Below, piece after piece: positions 44,065 to 55,290 of a stretch of 64,000 nt of DNA. The stretch comes from Acanthosoma haemorrhoidale. Its lineage: Eukaryota > Arthropoda > Insecta > Hemiptera > Acanthosomatidae. The position numbers were made by a program, and so were the translations under genes. Positions within the stretch are counted from its first letter, which is position 1; every line of letters begins with the position of its first letter. Below the pieces are notes generated by a model. The model was given only the letters and a program-made list of their open reading frames with translations. It was not told the DNA's origin and did no database searches. Where the stretch lies: positions 114,223,475 to 114,287,474 of the forward strand of contig OV884013.1 in the NCBI GenBank assembly GCA_930367205.1, written 5' to 3'.

Positions 44065-44879
44065 TGATACATATATTAATTAATGACATTTACTAATGTT
44101 TCACGGGTCATTTGAAATTTAATTTTTCTAGCTATCCAATATTTTTACCGCCTTCTTGATCACTTTAAGCTTCCTCCTGAGGGGTTGTTATTCTAATAGG
44201 AGTATTGCTGTGTTGTGAATTATATCTAGTAGTTCCTAGTTATTTTACAAGGATGCTCTGTGCAATGAAGGGCCTATTTCCCTATAACGGTCTATTTACG
44301 CGTGTATGCGTAATTGTAGAGCACACTTGTTCTGCAGTGACTGTACCAGTGATGGCTTGATGATCACGGAAGTGGCTGGACTGCGAAGCGAGCCCGTACC
44401 GTAGCACTCACTTCCGCTTTGTCGGTCTTGGGCTGCTTCGTCGCCTGCGAACGCTTGGCCCTAGCCCCATCTCTACTTTATCGGCCATTAGTCACTCCAT
44501 CATCTTATCTTAGTCTGCTAAACACTTTAAAAGGGTTTGTTATATAAACTCATCAGGTAGTTATTATTCTTAGGTAGAATATGCAAATGTTATCGTTTAA
44601 TGGAAGAGTTTGGAATCGGTTTAGGTCGATGAAAGCGAGATGTCGATTCCAACCTCTTAGCTCTTAAATATTTAATATATATATCATATGGAGAATAAAG
44701 TGCACTTGTATCTGATTTGTTCATACTTATTGTTCATTTAATTATTATTGTTCATAAGTATTGTAAGCAAGTGTTGTAGCACTTAATAGCATCTATTAAG
44801 GTATATAAGGGTATAGAGTACTTTATATAAGATACTTATACCTACATTAGAGATTGTAGAGTACATAAGATATATACAA
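44065..44879. other. Flank between mariner M2 and LINE-C fragment (unit 1)
   Basis: Unclassified sequence duplicated at 49361-50175. A GC-richer patch at about 44.37-44.47 kb has CGGAAGTGGCT and CACTTCCG, a short inverted repeat. A GGAGAATAAAGTGCAC block is similar to GGAGAATAAAGCACAC near 52.71 kb and could belong to an unrecognised repeat. Confidence 0.4.
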
Positions 44880-44976
44880 GAAGCCGTCCCTCTTAACTCT
44901 TTACTCGTTCTACTCTCTGGAATTCTCAACCTCCTAATGTCTCACCATTCAGACAGGTGCTCGTTACTCCGAGAAC
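44880..44976 (+). mobile_element. LINE-C C-terminal fragment cut by duplication junction
   Basis: One frame reads FTRSTLWNSQPPNV followed by SPFRQVLVTPR, the non-LTR RT C-terminal motif, related to the 19.27-kb LINE-C copy. It stops abruptly at 44976 where unit 2 begins; the same bases at 50176-50272 end at the same point. Confidence 0.5.
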
Positions 44977-47900
44977 TGCATAAGAGTAGTCTTAAAATGC
45001 TGCCTCTATGGCAATATTGTTCTAGAGATTTAGCAGCAGCTCAAATGGCCCTCAACGAGGGAAATCAAGGTGGGAGGTTGACGATTGCATCGGTCTACCT
45101 CCCATATGAAGAAAGAGTCCCGACCGAGGCACTTAGTAAGCTAACGGAAGGGACTGGCTTAAGGGGCGAGCTTATAGCATCGCTTGATGCGAACGCTCAC
45201 CATCAGCTCTGGGGGAGCAAGAACAACAACCAGAGAGGTGAGTGTTTAGTAGAGTACATAACTAGTAATGACCTAGACATTCTAAACAGAGGCAATATTG
45301 CCACTTTTAACAACAGAATCAGATCTGAGGTCATTGACATAACCCTTAGCACACGTGCTATAAGCCTAAGGGTTAAAGGCTGGCACGTCTCTGAAGAAGA
45401 GTCATGCTCAGATCATAGATACATTAGATTTGATCTAAGTGGTAACATCACGTCCGAAGCTGTGTATAGGAATCCCAAACTTACAAACTGGGAAACCTAC
45501 TATACACAGCTTGAGGAGGAGGTCAAATGCTGTCCTAGAGTGGTGAGTAGCAACTGGCATTTGGAACATTTAAACTCAACATTGACTGAGGCAATGATTA
45601 AGTCATACACTGATAATAACACTGTATGTAATGTTAGATCCAACAGGAACTGTCCCTGGTGGAACAATGAACTTGGCAAGTTAAGAGCTCTTACACGTAA
45701 ACTCTTTAACGCGGCCAAAAGATCAGGCAGATGGGACACTTATAAACGTGCACTCACTGATTATCACAAAGAAGTCAGAAAGGCTAAAAGAAGGGCGTGG
45801 AAGAAATTTTGTAGCGAAATAAACGATACAACTTCCATGTTTAGAGTAAATAGGATCTTATCCAAGCAGTCTGACAGGGGAGTATTGGGCTCCGTCAGGG
45901 TGGGAGGGGGCTATACAGATTCTGAGGAGGGAACCCTCGGTGCCCTGGCGCGCGCACATTTTCCTGGCTGCGGACTGATGGATACGATTAACAATGACCC
46001 TACCAACTGTGAACACACTAGTTGCAAGGGTAACTGGGCAGAAGCAAATAAAATTGTCAATTCTGCAAGAGTGGAGTGGGCAATTAATTATTTTGCTCCT
46101 TTCAAATCACCTGGTACTGATGGGATATTCCCAGCCTTGCTACAAAAAGGCCTACCAGTAATTAGGCCCCTTATACTTACCTTGTTAAGGGGAAGCTTGG
46201 CACTGAGCTATATTCCAGTAAGCTGGAGGATGGCAAAAGTGTGTTACATACCAAAACCCGGGAAAAAGTCCTATGACGAACCCAAGTCTTACAGACCAAT
46301 ATGTCTGACTTCATTTTTAATGAAGACCTTGGAAAAGGTCATAGACAGACATATTAGGGATGGAATACTGGTAGAACGACCGCTCCATAGCGTTCAATTC
46401 GCATACCAGGCAGGAAAATCCTGTGAAATTGCTCTCCACCACCTGGTTTCCAGGATAGAGAGATCCCTAGTTCATAAAGAAATAATGGCAGGCATCTTTG
46501 TTGATATAGAAGGTGCCTTTGATCGCACACCCTATAACACTATGGCATCAGCCTTAGAAAGAAAGGGGATTAGTTCCTTAGCCTCTAGCTGGATAAACAC
46601 CATGCTAGAGAATAGGATTTTACAATCACAATTGGGACAAACCAAACTGTGGATGAAGCCAGTGGGAGGATGTCCACAGGGAGGGGTGTTATCTCCATTA
46701 CTGTGGTGTTTGGTCGTTGACTCATTGTTAACAAACCTAAACTCTGCAGGGTTCTACGCACAGGGATATGCTGATGACATTGCTGTGCTCATAGGGGGCA
46801 AGTTCTCAGAAACCATTTCTGAGTTGCTTTCCGCATCGATGGATCTTTTGAGGGATTGGTGTGAAAAGAATGGTTTAGGAATCAATCCCCAGAAGATAAA
46901 TCTCTGTATCTTCACTAACAAAAGAAATGCTATAGTTAGACCACCCTATATAGGGGGGACACAGGTAAGCATTTGTAGTGAGGTAAAGCATCTAGGGGTT
47001 ACTCTGGATAGAAAATTGGACTGGTCTAAACACATCAGGAATACTACTATGAAGGCACTTCGATGCCTCTATGCATGTAAAAGGGCTGTGGGTAGGACCT
47101 GGGGACTACAACCCAGAATGTTATTCTGGCTATATACCGCAGCAGTTAGACCAATGGTGCTCTATGCCTCTATGGTGTGGTGGCACAGAGGTAGTATTAG
47201 TAAAAATAAAACTTTGCTTGGCAAATTACAGAGGCTTTCATGTCTCATGATCACTGGTGCCATGAGTACAACTCCTACTGCTGCAATGGAAGTCTTATTG
47301 AACTTGAATCCACTGCACATAGAAGTAGAAGCGCAAGCCTTGAACGTGGCTTACAGACTTGCGAAATCAGGAACAAGATCCAAAGTCATGACTCGCATGG
47401 GGCATGGGAACTTGTTCAGAAGAATTGATGAGGACGAGGTGCTGTCAATGCACTCTGACCTACAAGTTAAGAAACACACAGACGTTTTGTACTGTGCGGA
47501 AAACACAAAGACCAAACCACATAAACTGTGTAATGGGATTAATTGCTACACAGACGGCTCACTAACAGAAAACGGATCAGGGGCCGGCATATGGAGGAAA
47601 GATAAACCAGAATCTGGGATTTCTATTCCTTTAGGTAGACACACCTCGGTCTTTCAGGCCGAAGTGATGGCGATCAATGTCTGTACCCAAACCTTAATTG
47701 GGGAGGGTGTAAGAAACAGACTGATCACAATTTTCACGGATAGCCAGGCAGCCATTGGCGCCCTGAGAAGCTATACGACCAGATCTTATTTGGTTGAGGA
47801 GTGTAAAAACAACTTAAACACACTCTCGCTAGCCAATAAGGTTAGAATCGACTGGGTGCCAGGACACACAGGCATCACAGGCAATGAGAAGGCAGATGGC

Positions 47901-48380
47901 CTTGCAAGGGTGGGCTTAGAACAGACACCTCTTGCACCTGAACCCATATGTGGTATCAGCCTCAGCTACGCTAAAAGGCGTATAAAATTAGCTTTAGAGG
48001 ACAAGGCAAGACTTTCTTGGAGAGAAACTAAGAAACAGGAACACTCGAAACTGTTTCTTAATGGACCCTGTAAGAGAAGAAGCTCAGCACTTCTATCAAT
48101 GGACAGGTGGACACTCAAAAGTGTGACAGGACTCTATACAGGTCACTGTCGGTTAAATAAACACCTCTTTAATTTGGGGATAGTGGGATCACCAATCTGC
48201 AGATTCTGCAAGAAAGAGGGAGAAACGGCACGTCATATAATATGTGACTGTGATAACTTAGCTAGAAGGCGATACCTTCACTTTGGTAGTGATCGCATTG
48301 TAGACCCCAAACTATGTGAACTGATCGATCCATTCAGTATCCTCAGATTTGCAAAGGCCGTGGGCCTGTCACATATATAA
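44937..48380 (+). pseudogene. ORF2 duplicate lacking endonuclease N terminus
   Basis: 1,147-codon open frame created by the tandem junction. The first 14 residues (MSHHSDRCSLLREL) come from the LINE-C flank, then the frame enters ORF2 at residue 67 (HKSSLKML). It is otherwise the same as ORF2 except Ser to Leu in VG(S/L)EQTPL (C at 42621, T at 47917). RT, RNase H and zinc motifs are intact, but the endonuclease lacks E36, and no 5' UTR or ORF1 precedes it. It should not be able to retrotranspose on its own. Called a pseudogene for that reason although it has no stop. Confidence 0.85.
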
Positions 48381-48456
48381 GACAGGGACATGGACGGCGC
48401 ACAATAGGTCTCAGTGAGGCCGCGGTGCACAAATGCCGGAACAAATAATAATAATA

Positions 48457-49360
48457 ATAAGTAACTTCCGTTTTTTTATGAGACATTTGTTTTTCTCTCA
48501 TTAAATTACAAAATTATATTAATTTTGACGAGTGCAAGACGCTTAGCATGGAGTTTCTCTTGCACTATGTGCAAACGCTGAACGTATCTACCCGCAGTAA
48601 TCGTTAAATTCGACTTCAACAACTCGTTCCTTCCTTGACAATCCCACCATACACACAATAAAATCTTTTGGCCATGGATGTTTGCTTTCGGATCTGGTAG
48701 GGGTGGTTGATCCTTATCAAGCCACTGTCTTTTGCGGACTATATTGCCAGAGGTAACCCATTTTTCATCGCCTGTTACAATCCTGTTTAAAAAAGGCTCA
48801 ATTTTTACCCGTGAGAGCAGACTTGTGGCGATTGACATGCGATCTTCTTTATTCCGTTCGCTGAGATTGTGAGATACCCACACTGCTAACTTGCTGACTT
48901 TCCCTAATTTCTCCAGGTGGTTGTTAACAGTTGATTGTGATGTAGTCAACCTTTCTGCTATACCTCTTGTTGATTGACGTGGATCTTGCTCCAATATTGC
49001 CTTTAAAAGGTTGTCGTCCTCGGTTCGTCTATTAAGGTCGTATCTCCAGAACGGAATTTTATAAACCAATTTCTAACTGCCCGATCAGTTATTAGTCCTT
49101 CCCCATATACACTGCATATTTTTTTAGCTGTTGCCCTAGCACTATTGCCTTGTTTAAATTCCCAAAGCATTGCATGACGAATATGTACTTTTTTACTCTC
49201 CATTTCAGAGGTTAAAAAAAACAGTTTAACGTAACGTGTATCACACAAAACAGTTGAAAAAAGACTAACTGAAGACTCGTCTATATAGTGAAAACAAAAA
49301 CTTGTTGTCATGGTAACTCATAGCTACTTAGCTGCATCGGAAGTTACTTATGACTCGACC
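48457..49360 (-). mobile_element. Mariner M2 remainder in unit 2
   Basis: Copy of 43161-44064 displaced by 5,296 bases. The left terminal 18 bases are missing because they lie outside the duplicated unit, so this copy has only one complete end and could not be mobilised as a unit. Confidence 0.85.
48506..49203 (-). pseudogene. Mariner M2 transposase remnant, duplicate
   Basis: Same broken frames as at 43210-43907, with the same frameshift and missing third catalytic Asp. Shared lesions show the damage predates the duplication. Confidence 0.85.
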
Positions 49361-50175
49361 TGATACATATATTAATTAATGACATTTACTAATGTTTCAC
49401 GGGTCATTTGAAATTTAATTTTTCTAGCTATCCAATATTTTTACCGCCTTCTTGATCACTTTAAGCTTCCTCCTGAGGGGTTGTTATTCTAATAGGAGTA
49501 TTGCTGTGTTGTGAATTATATCTAGTAGTTCCTAGTTATTTTACAAGGATGCTCTGTGCAATGAAGGGCCTATTTCCCTATAACGGTCTATTTACGCGTG
49601 TATGCGTAATTGTAGAGCACACTTGTTCTGCAGTGACTGTACCAGTGATGGCTTGATGATCACGGAAGTGGCTGGACTGCGAAGCGAGCCCGTACCGTAG
49701 CACTCACTTCCGCTTTGTCGGTCTTGGGCTGCTTCGTCGCCTGCGAACGCTTGGCCCTAGCCCCATCTCTACTTTATCGGCCATTAGTCACTCCATCATC
49801 TTATCTTAGTCTGCTAAACACTTTAAAAGGGTTTGTTATATAAACTCATCAGGTAGTTATTATTCTTAGGTAGAATATGCAAATGTTATCGTTTAATGGA
49901 AGAGTTTGGAATCGGTTTAGGTCGATGAAAGCGAGATGTCGATTCCAACCTCTTAGCTCTTAAATATTTAATATATATATCATATGGAGAATAAAGTGCA
50001 CTTGTATCTGATTTGTTCATACTTATTGTTCATTTAATTATTATTGTTCATAAGTATTGTAAGCAAGTGTTGTAGCACTTAATAGCATCTATTAAGGTAT
50101 ATAAGGGTATAGAGTACTTTATATAAGATACTTATACCTACATTAGAGATTGTAGAGTACATAAGATATATACAA
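49361..50175. other. Duplicate of the mariner flank (unit 2)
   Basis: Same unclassified sequence as 44065-44879, no gene recognised. Confidence 0.5.
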
Positions 50176-50272
50176 GAAGCCGTCCCTCTTAACTCTTTAC
50201 TCGTTCTACTCTCTGGAATTCTCAACCTCCTAATGTCTCACCATTCAGACAGGTGCTCGTTACTCCGAGAAC
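50176..50272 (+). mobile_element. LINE-C C-terminal fragment (unit 2 copy)
   Basis: Same as 44880-44976. It ends at CTCCGAGAAC where unique sequence starts, which defines the right limit of the duplicated unit. Confidence 0.5.
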
Positions 50273-50289
50273 GATTCATTCATTATGTG

Positions 50290-50650
50290 AGCTGTTATTT
50301 TTGAAAGTGGTATAAGTCCACTTTTAAAAAAAAATGAGTTAACGGTAATTTTAGTAAGATATAGACATCTTCTCTCCATATTTATAATCATACATTCAAT
50401 GGAGTTTTTCTCATAAAATTGACAAAAGAATTTTGGCTATAAAATGTTATCGCAAAAGTGTTTTTTTTTAAATGAAATAAGTCCATTCCTAATTATTATA
50501 ATTAGAACAACTTTCTTATTGCAATTATTATTGATTATTACAACTTGAGCGAGTACTGCGCTTTAGCAGATATTACTTAGCTAGTGCTAGCGTATTAAAT
50601 GTCTCGATACATGAAAAAATGGACTTACACCACTTTCAAAAATAACATCT
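50290..50650. mobile_element. MITE-like element with 31-bp terminal inverted repeats
   Basis: The left end (50290-50320, AGCTGTTATTTTTGAAAGTG and on to GGACTTATACC read inverted) and the right end (50620-50650) match at 29 of 31 bases by eye. The 300-bp interior is AT-rich without coding capacity. The right repeat is also the start of the 60-bp tandem array that follows. No clear target duplication. Confidence 0.7.
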
Positions 50651-51047
50651 GATATTACACTGGCATTTCATTTAATTGCGTATTTTATACCACTTTCAAA
50701 AATAACAGCTGATATTACACTGGCATTTCATTTAATTGCGTATTTTATACCACTTTCAAAAATAACAGCTCATATTATATTGGCATTTCATTTAATTGCG
50801 TATTTTATACCACTTTCAAAAATAACAGCTCATATTATACTGGCATTTCATTTAATTGCGTATTTTATACCACTTTCAAAAATAACAGCTCATATTATAC
50901 TGGCATTTCATTTAATTGCGTATTTTATACCACTTTCAAAAATAACAGCTCATATTATACTGGCATTTCATTTAATTTCGTATTTTATACCACTTTCAAA
51001 AATAACAGCTCATATTATACTGGCATTTCATTTAATTGCGTATTTTA
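50630..51047 (+). repeat. 60-bp tandem array, about 7 copies
   Basis: Period exactly 60, each unit with TTATACCACTTTCAAAAATA followed by ACAGCT and a TGGCATTTCATTTAATTGCG block. About 27 bases of each unit are the MITE terminal repeat. Few substitutions separate units (for example ACATCT in the first), so expansion is recent. Because 60 is a multiple of 3, it creates a spurious 115-codon repeat frame. Confidence 0.92.
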
Positions 51048-51542
51048 CTGTACAGATTTCTGTATATTGTTTCTTTTTTTTTTTCATGCGGATCTATGCG
51101 TGTCTTTATTTACTAAAATCAGTTTAGCAATATTTTGTTTTAATTCATAATTATTATCCTTTATTTTAAAGGTTCACACTTTACTACATATTGCCATATT
51201 TTTTTTTTATGATGTAATAGTTCTTTTTATTATCCAGATGTGAATTTGTCATGTAAAGACTATTATTATTCGTTGGGAACTTTGTTTCGGAATACATGTT
51301 TTTATGTTCTATTCTAGTTTAATTTCTTTTCTCATTATAAGGTCGTGATGCAGCTATGCTTAATTTGTCGAAACGTTGAAACGTCCGTAAATAAATTCCA
51401 TAAAAAACTAACAACTCTCTCTTTCATTGGCCCAAGCAGGTATCTGAACAACTCTCCTTATTAATTTAAATATTTTTGGCTAACTATGAATCCCGCTATA
51501 ATAAAGATCATGTGTCAAAAGTCTTTTACTGTGAGGTGATTA
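51048..51542. other. Intronic interval, nothing recognised
   Basis: AT-rich with T runs; no supported feature. Confidence 0.4.
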
Positions 51543-51975
51543 ATGACTTGAAATGCGAAAAGTGGTCCGACATACCTCTTTCAAGAGGTTGAAGAACGCT
51601 CACCTGCACCCGTTGCTTGGTGTGCCGTCGGTGGGTGAGTTCATCCGCCGGAGACACATCAAGTTTTTTGACTCGTTGCAGCACCTGACAAACCCAGTGT
51701 TTAACACTATGACCGCAACACCCCTCCCGCATCGATGGCAACAGACTGTCGGGGAAAAATTAGGTTAAGAATTAGTATGTAAGTTAGTTTTAAGGTTGAT
51801 CAAAAAAGTGAGCCCCATCACCTTTATTAGCCAGTTTAGTCCAGTCACGTATAATGTATATCATTATACTTGTTTATTCATTATATAATTTTTATAAAAT
51901 AACAAAACCAGTATATAATGTAGCGATGCAACAGGAAATACAAAATAATTTGTAAATAGATTCACCTGAGGATCT
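51543..51975 (+). mobile_element. LINE-B copy, 5'-truncated
   Basis: Plus-strand copy with the last 71 codons (MRKVVRHTSFKRLKNAHLH to HRWQQTVGEKLG) and a well-preserved 3' UTR ending ACCTGAGGATCTATAATTATC. This is the best reference for the LINE-B 3' UTR in the window, with no insertion at the GTAGCGATGC point where the 16- and 34-kb copies are interrupted. Confidence 0.8.
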
Positions 51976-52470
51976 ATAATTATCATGACATCTACTGCAA
52001 ACTTCATCAATAAAGATTAATTTAATTCACGATTAATAAATAAATATATAAAAAAAACGTTATTCATTCAAACTGCCAATAAAGCTTTGTTCGCAACTTT
52101 ATCATGACCCATATTTGACTCAGAGGCATTGGAGGTGGGGTAAGAAATAAAAGTTGCCTCATAAAAAATAAACGTTTTCCTTTCATAATTAATACCATTC
52201 TCATAAACGATTTTATTAATAGAAAATAATGTGTAATTTGTTGTGAGCAAATTCGCAGCCTCTGTTCTCGGGATCAAAGATTGTTTGTGGCACCAATGAA
52301 ACCAATCAATAATCTGCGGCTGGGTTATTTCGATGTGGGTCAATTAGTTCTCTGTGTCATTGGTTACAAGCCTTCATTTAAAAGGATCTCTAGACCAATG
52401 TCACAAAATGCCACCATGATAATGTAAACAAAATGCCACCATGATAATGTGGATCGCCGGTAAATAATGT
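51976..52470. other. Intronic interval, nothing recognised
   Basis: A short direct repeat AAATGCCACCATGATAATGT occurs twice at about 52406-52456. No gene seen. Confidence 0.4.
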
Positions 52471-52680
52471 ATATATGCATGTTTAAGAATGAACGCTACG
52501 TGTCGGAAACGATTCGTTTTCAATAGGTCGTTTTTTAAAGTAACGTAGCGGAAACGTAGCTAACACCTCCTAACCTTAACCTGTCCTAACAGTGCCGAGT
52601 TCAATACGTGAATATAAATATGCATGATTTTATTTGAAACGCTTCATGTCGGAAACGATATCATTTAATTTTTTGTTTCT
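52471..52680 (+). repeat. Degenerate ~65-bp repeat block 1
   Basis: Contains diverged copies of a unit with ACGCTACGTGTCGGAAACGA, then TTTTCAATA.GT and ATATAAATATGCATG. Two or three copies, each with insertions. Confidence 0.55.
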
Positions 52681-52956
52681 TGTCGTATTTATTTATTCAC
52701 AACTGTATACGGAGAATAAAGCACACCTCTAAAGAACGAGACTATGAATAATACCTACTGTTGTGCCAACTTCGCCAAGGACAACAATAAGTTACGCCTC
52801 TTCAAAGGCGAGAAAACCCCCGCATTGTCTCCCATACTTTATGTCAATAAATATTCGGCTTATAGAGATTTATTATATATTTAATTTGATTAATTACTAT
52901 TAAATTAGTAGTTAAGAAAAAAAAAGGGGGAGAAGGAAGACACTTGAAGTGAACAC

Positions 52957-53393
<437 letters not shown>

Positions 53394-53499
53394 GCCTGCT
53401 CTGCTCGAACCATGGCTTTCTTATTTAATTACCTCTGCACCTTTGGTTCCTAACCTACTACCAGCTAACTACTAGATTTAGTCTCGGCGCTGTGTATTG

Positions 53500-53690
53500 A
53501 CGAATGAAAGGTTTGGCGTTGGAAACGGTCTACTTTCAATACGTCAATATTAGTATACCTGTTTGCGTATGCGCTACGTGTCTGTAACAATCCACTTAAA
53601 TACGTAAATATAAATGCGCATGTTGGTGTATGAAACCCTACGTGACGGATACGCTCCACTTCCACTACGTACATATATAAATATGAGCAA
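53500..53690 (+). repeat. Degenerate ~65-bp repeat block 2
   Basis: About three diverged units in series: GGCGTTGGAAACGGTC, GCTACGTGTCTGTAACAATC and CTACGTGACGGATACGCTCC, each followed by a CACTT-CAATACGTAAATATAAAT-type stretch and a GCATGTT-type end. Confidence 0.6.
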
Positions 53691-53944
53691 TGAATTGTAT
53701 AGTAAGCAAATTGATGTATGAATTGGATTTAACAGGGTTTAGAAAGGGAATCTTCTGTTGTGATGTTTTAAATAAAGGGTGTGTTGACTGTGTACCCACC
53801 GTAATAAACCCACCTCTAAAGAAAAGGCCTGGCCCTTAGCAATGAGCCTGGGTAATAAATGCAGGTAGACACAGGGACTTCCGGCGACACATCGGAAAAA
53901 CTCTTTTTATGTTATGGAGGAAGCTGTGTATATATACGACGTGG
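53691..53944. other. Spacer between repeat blocks
   Basis: Contains AATAAACCCACCTCTAAAGAA, related to AATAAAGCACACCTCTAAAGA near 52.71 kb, part of an unnamed dispersed repeat. Confidence 0.35.
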
Positions 53945-54330
53945 ACAAGGGTCCTCGCCCCTTTTTCGACTCCTTACAGTACCTGACAAACCCGGTGTTT
54001 AACACTATAACCCCCGCTCCGTTCCCCCATCGATGGCAGGACGCTGTCGCGGCTGGAACACTCTAGTCCTAGGTTCTAGGTAGAGATTTAGTTTGTTTTG
54101 TTTTGTTTTGTTCCTAGTGTTTAGTGTTTGGTGTCGGTGTCAAGTCGAAGGTGAGCCTCATCACCTAGTGTTGTGTATATTGTTATGACTTTTTATACTA
54201 CAGATTGAATATATTTATATTATGCCCTCCTCCGAATGCATCAGTGCATCGCAGTACGAGGAGCAACTTGTATCTCTATATAATTGTTTGTTCATTGTAA
54301 TATTTTGAGGTTTTGAAATAAAAAAAAGTC
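53945..54330 (+). mobile_element. LINE-B2 3' end
   Basis: Plus strand: a frame with FDSLQYLTNPVFNTITPAPF followed by PHRWQDAVAAGTL and a stop, then a 3' UTR with GGTGAGCCTCATCACC and a poly-A end near 54330. Related to 17432-18260. Confidence 0.65.
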
Positions 54331-54334
54331 CTCG

Positions 54335-54530
54335 CTCTCAGTAAGCTCCATCACCTAGTCCAGTCTATTTGATTATTGAATTTTCACTGTAAAAGTTTAT
54401 TGTAATTGTAATTCTACCCACCTTCAAATGTATCATAGTATGCAGCAAGAGGGACAATTATTCTGTGAATTTTGTTCAATTGTATTGTTAATTTGCTTGT
54501 GAACAATGTTAGAATAAAGGGGTTTGGAAA
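54335..54530 (+). mobile_element. Second LINE-B2-like 3' UTR fragment
   Basis: Starts TCCTCGCTCTCAGTAAGCTC and includes CCATCACCTAGTCCAGTC, ACCCACCTTCAAATGTATCA and a terminal AATAAAGG with an A-rich tail. It follows the previous copy almost directly, as a second 5'-truncated insertion. Confidence 0.55.
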
Positions 54531-54642
54531 AAAAAAGAAAAGAAAAAGGTTCTCGCTCTCTCTATTTTAGCCCTTACGTTTGAATTTCGTTGAGTTAGAG
54601 CTAGTGAGGAAGTGACCATGAGACTATGCATTGTCTATGAGC

Positions 54643-54916
54643 GACCCCATAGTCAGAGACCCCATAGTTAGAGGCCCCATAGTTATAGGCCCCATAGTTA
54701 AAGACCCCATAGTTAGAGACCCCATAGTTAGAGACCCCATAGTCAGAGACACCATAGCCAGAGACCCCATAGTCAGAGAACCCATAGTCAGAGACACCAT
54801 AGCCAGAGACCCCATAGTCAGAGAACCCATAGTCAGAGACCCCATAGCCAGAAAACCCATAGTCAGAGACCCCATAGTCAGAGAACCCATAGTTAGAGAC
54901 CCCATAGTCAGAGACC
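54643..54916. repeat. 15-bp minisatellite, about 18 copies
   Basis: Unit CAGAGACCCCATAGT with T/C, A/G and C/A variants arranged in patterned blocks. The period of 15 produces open five-residue repeat frames on both strands, which are not genes. Confidence 0.93.
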
Positions 54917-54984
54917 CGAGATTCGGAAGATCATACACCAGCCATCAGTGCAGAATATTCATGTTTTTATTAGTTATTTATTAA

Positions 54985-55129
54985 TTTAATTAAGAAACAT
55001 TTAAATTAATAACTTTATGTACTAAAACCACATATTTAACCCTGAGGTTTGTTAACTTAAAACAAACTGTTATTCGTTTTCTTCTTTGTACTTTTAATAA
55101 TTAAAAATATTTTTTAGAGCGAAGAAATC
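54985..55129. other. AT-rich spacer
   Basis: Nothing recognised. Confidence 0.4.
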
Positions 55130-55290
55130 GCTACAGTACGAAAGTTTACGAGACGGAAAGTATCTAGTGTCAATACGTGTATATAAATATCCATGTTTGT
55201 GTTTAAAACATTACGTGACAGTAACGATCGGCTCCCATTGCTTCAATATAACTGCGTACGCTTGAGTACGTACGTGCCGGAAACTCTCTG
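55130..55290 (+). repeat. Degenerate ~65-bp repeat block 3
   Basis: Units with TTACGAGACGGAAAGTATC, CATTACGTGACAGTAACGAT and ACGTACGTGCCGGAAACTC, separated by CAATACGTGTATATAAATAT. Same family as blocks at 52.47 and 53.50 kb. Confidence 0.55.

Larger units (their letters stand above)
39681..44976. repeat. Unit 1 of a 5,296-bp direct tandem duplication
   Basis: Starts within ORF2 codon 66-67 and ends at CTCCGAGAAC, taking in the rest of ORF2, its TAA tail, the mariner M2 remainder and about 0.9 kb of flank. Unit 2 follows with no gap. All shared landmarks are offset by exactly 5,296. Confidence 0.95.
44977..50272. repeat. Unit 2 of the 5,296-bp tandem duplication
   Basis: Immediately follows unit 1. 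One substitution (47917) was noticed in the ORF2 part; the ORFs downstream have identical translations. After 50272 the sequence departs (GATTCATTC). The junctions share only one base (C), so no extended microhomology is visible. Confidence 0.95.

Noticed and set aside
50630..51047. CRISPR-like array
   Set aside because: Unit repeats are contiguous with no unique spacers, and the genome is eukaryotic.
50780..51127. 115-codon protein of 20-residue repeats
   Set aside because: It is the translation of a 60-bp tandem array; the period is divisible by 3, so frames stay open without selection.
54624..54984. Pentapeptide-repeat-like proteins on both strands
   Set aside because: Both are translations of a 15-bp minisatellite; simultaneous open frames on opposite strands indicate low complexity, not a pentapeptide-repeat gene.
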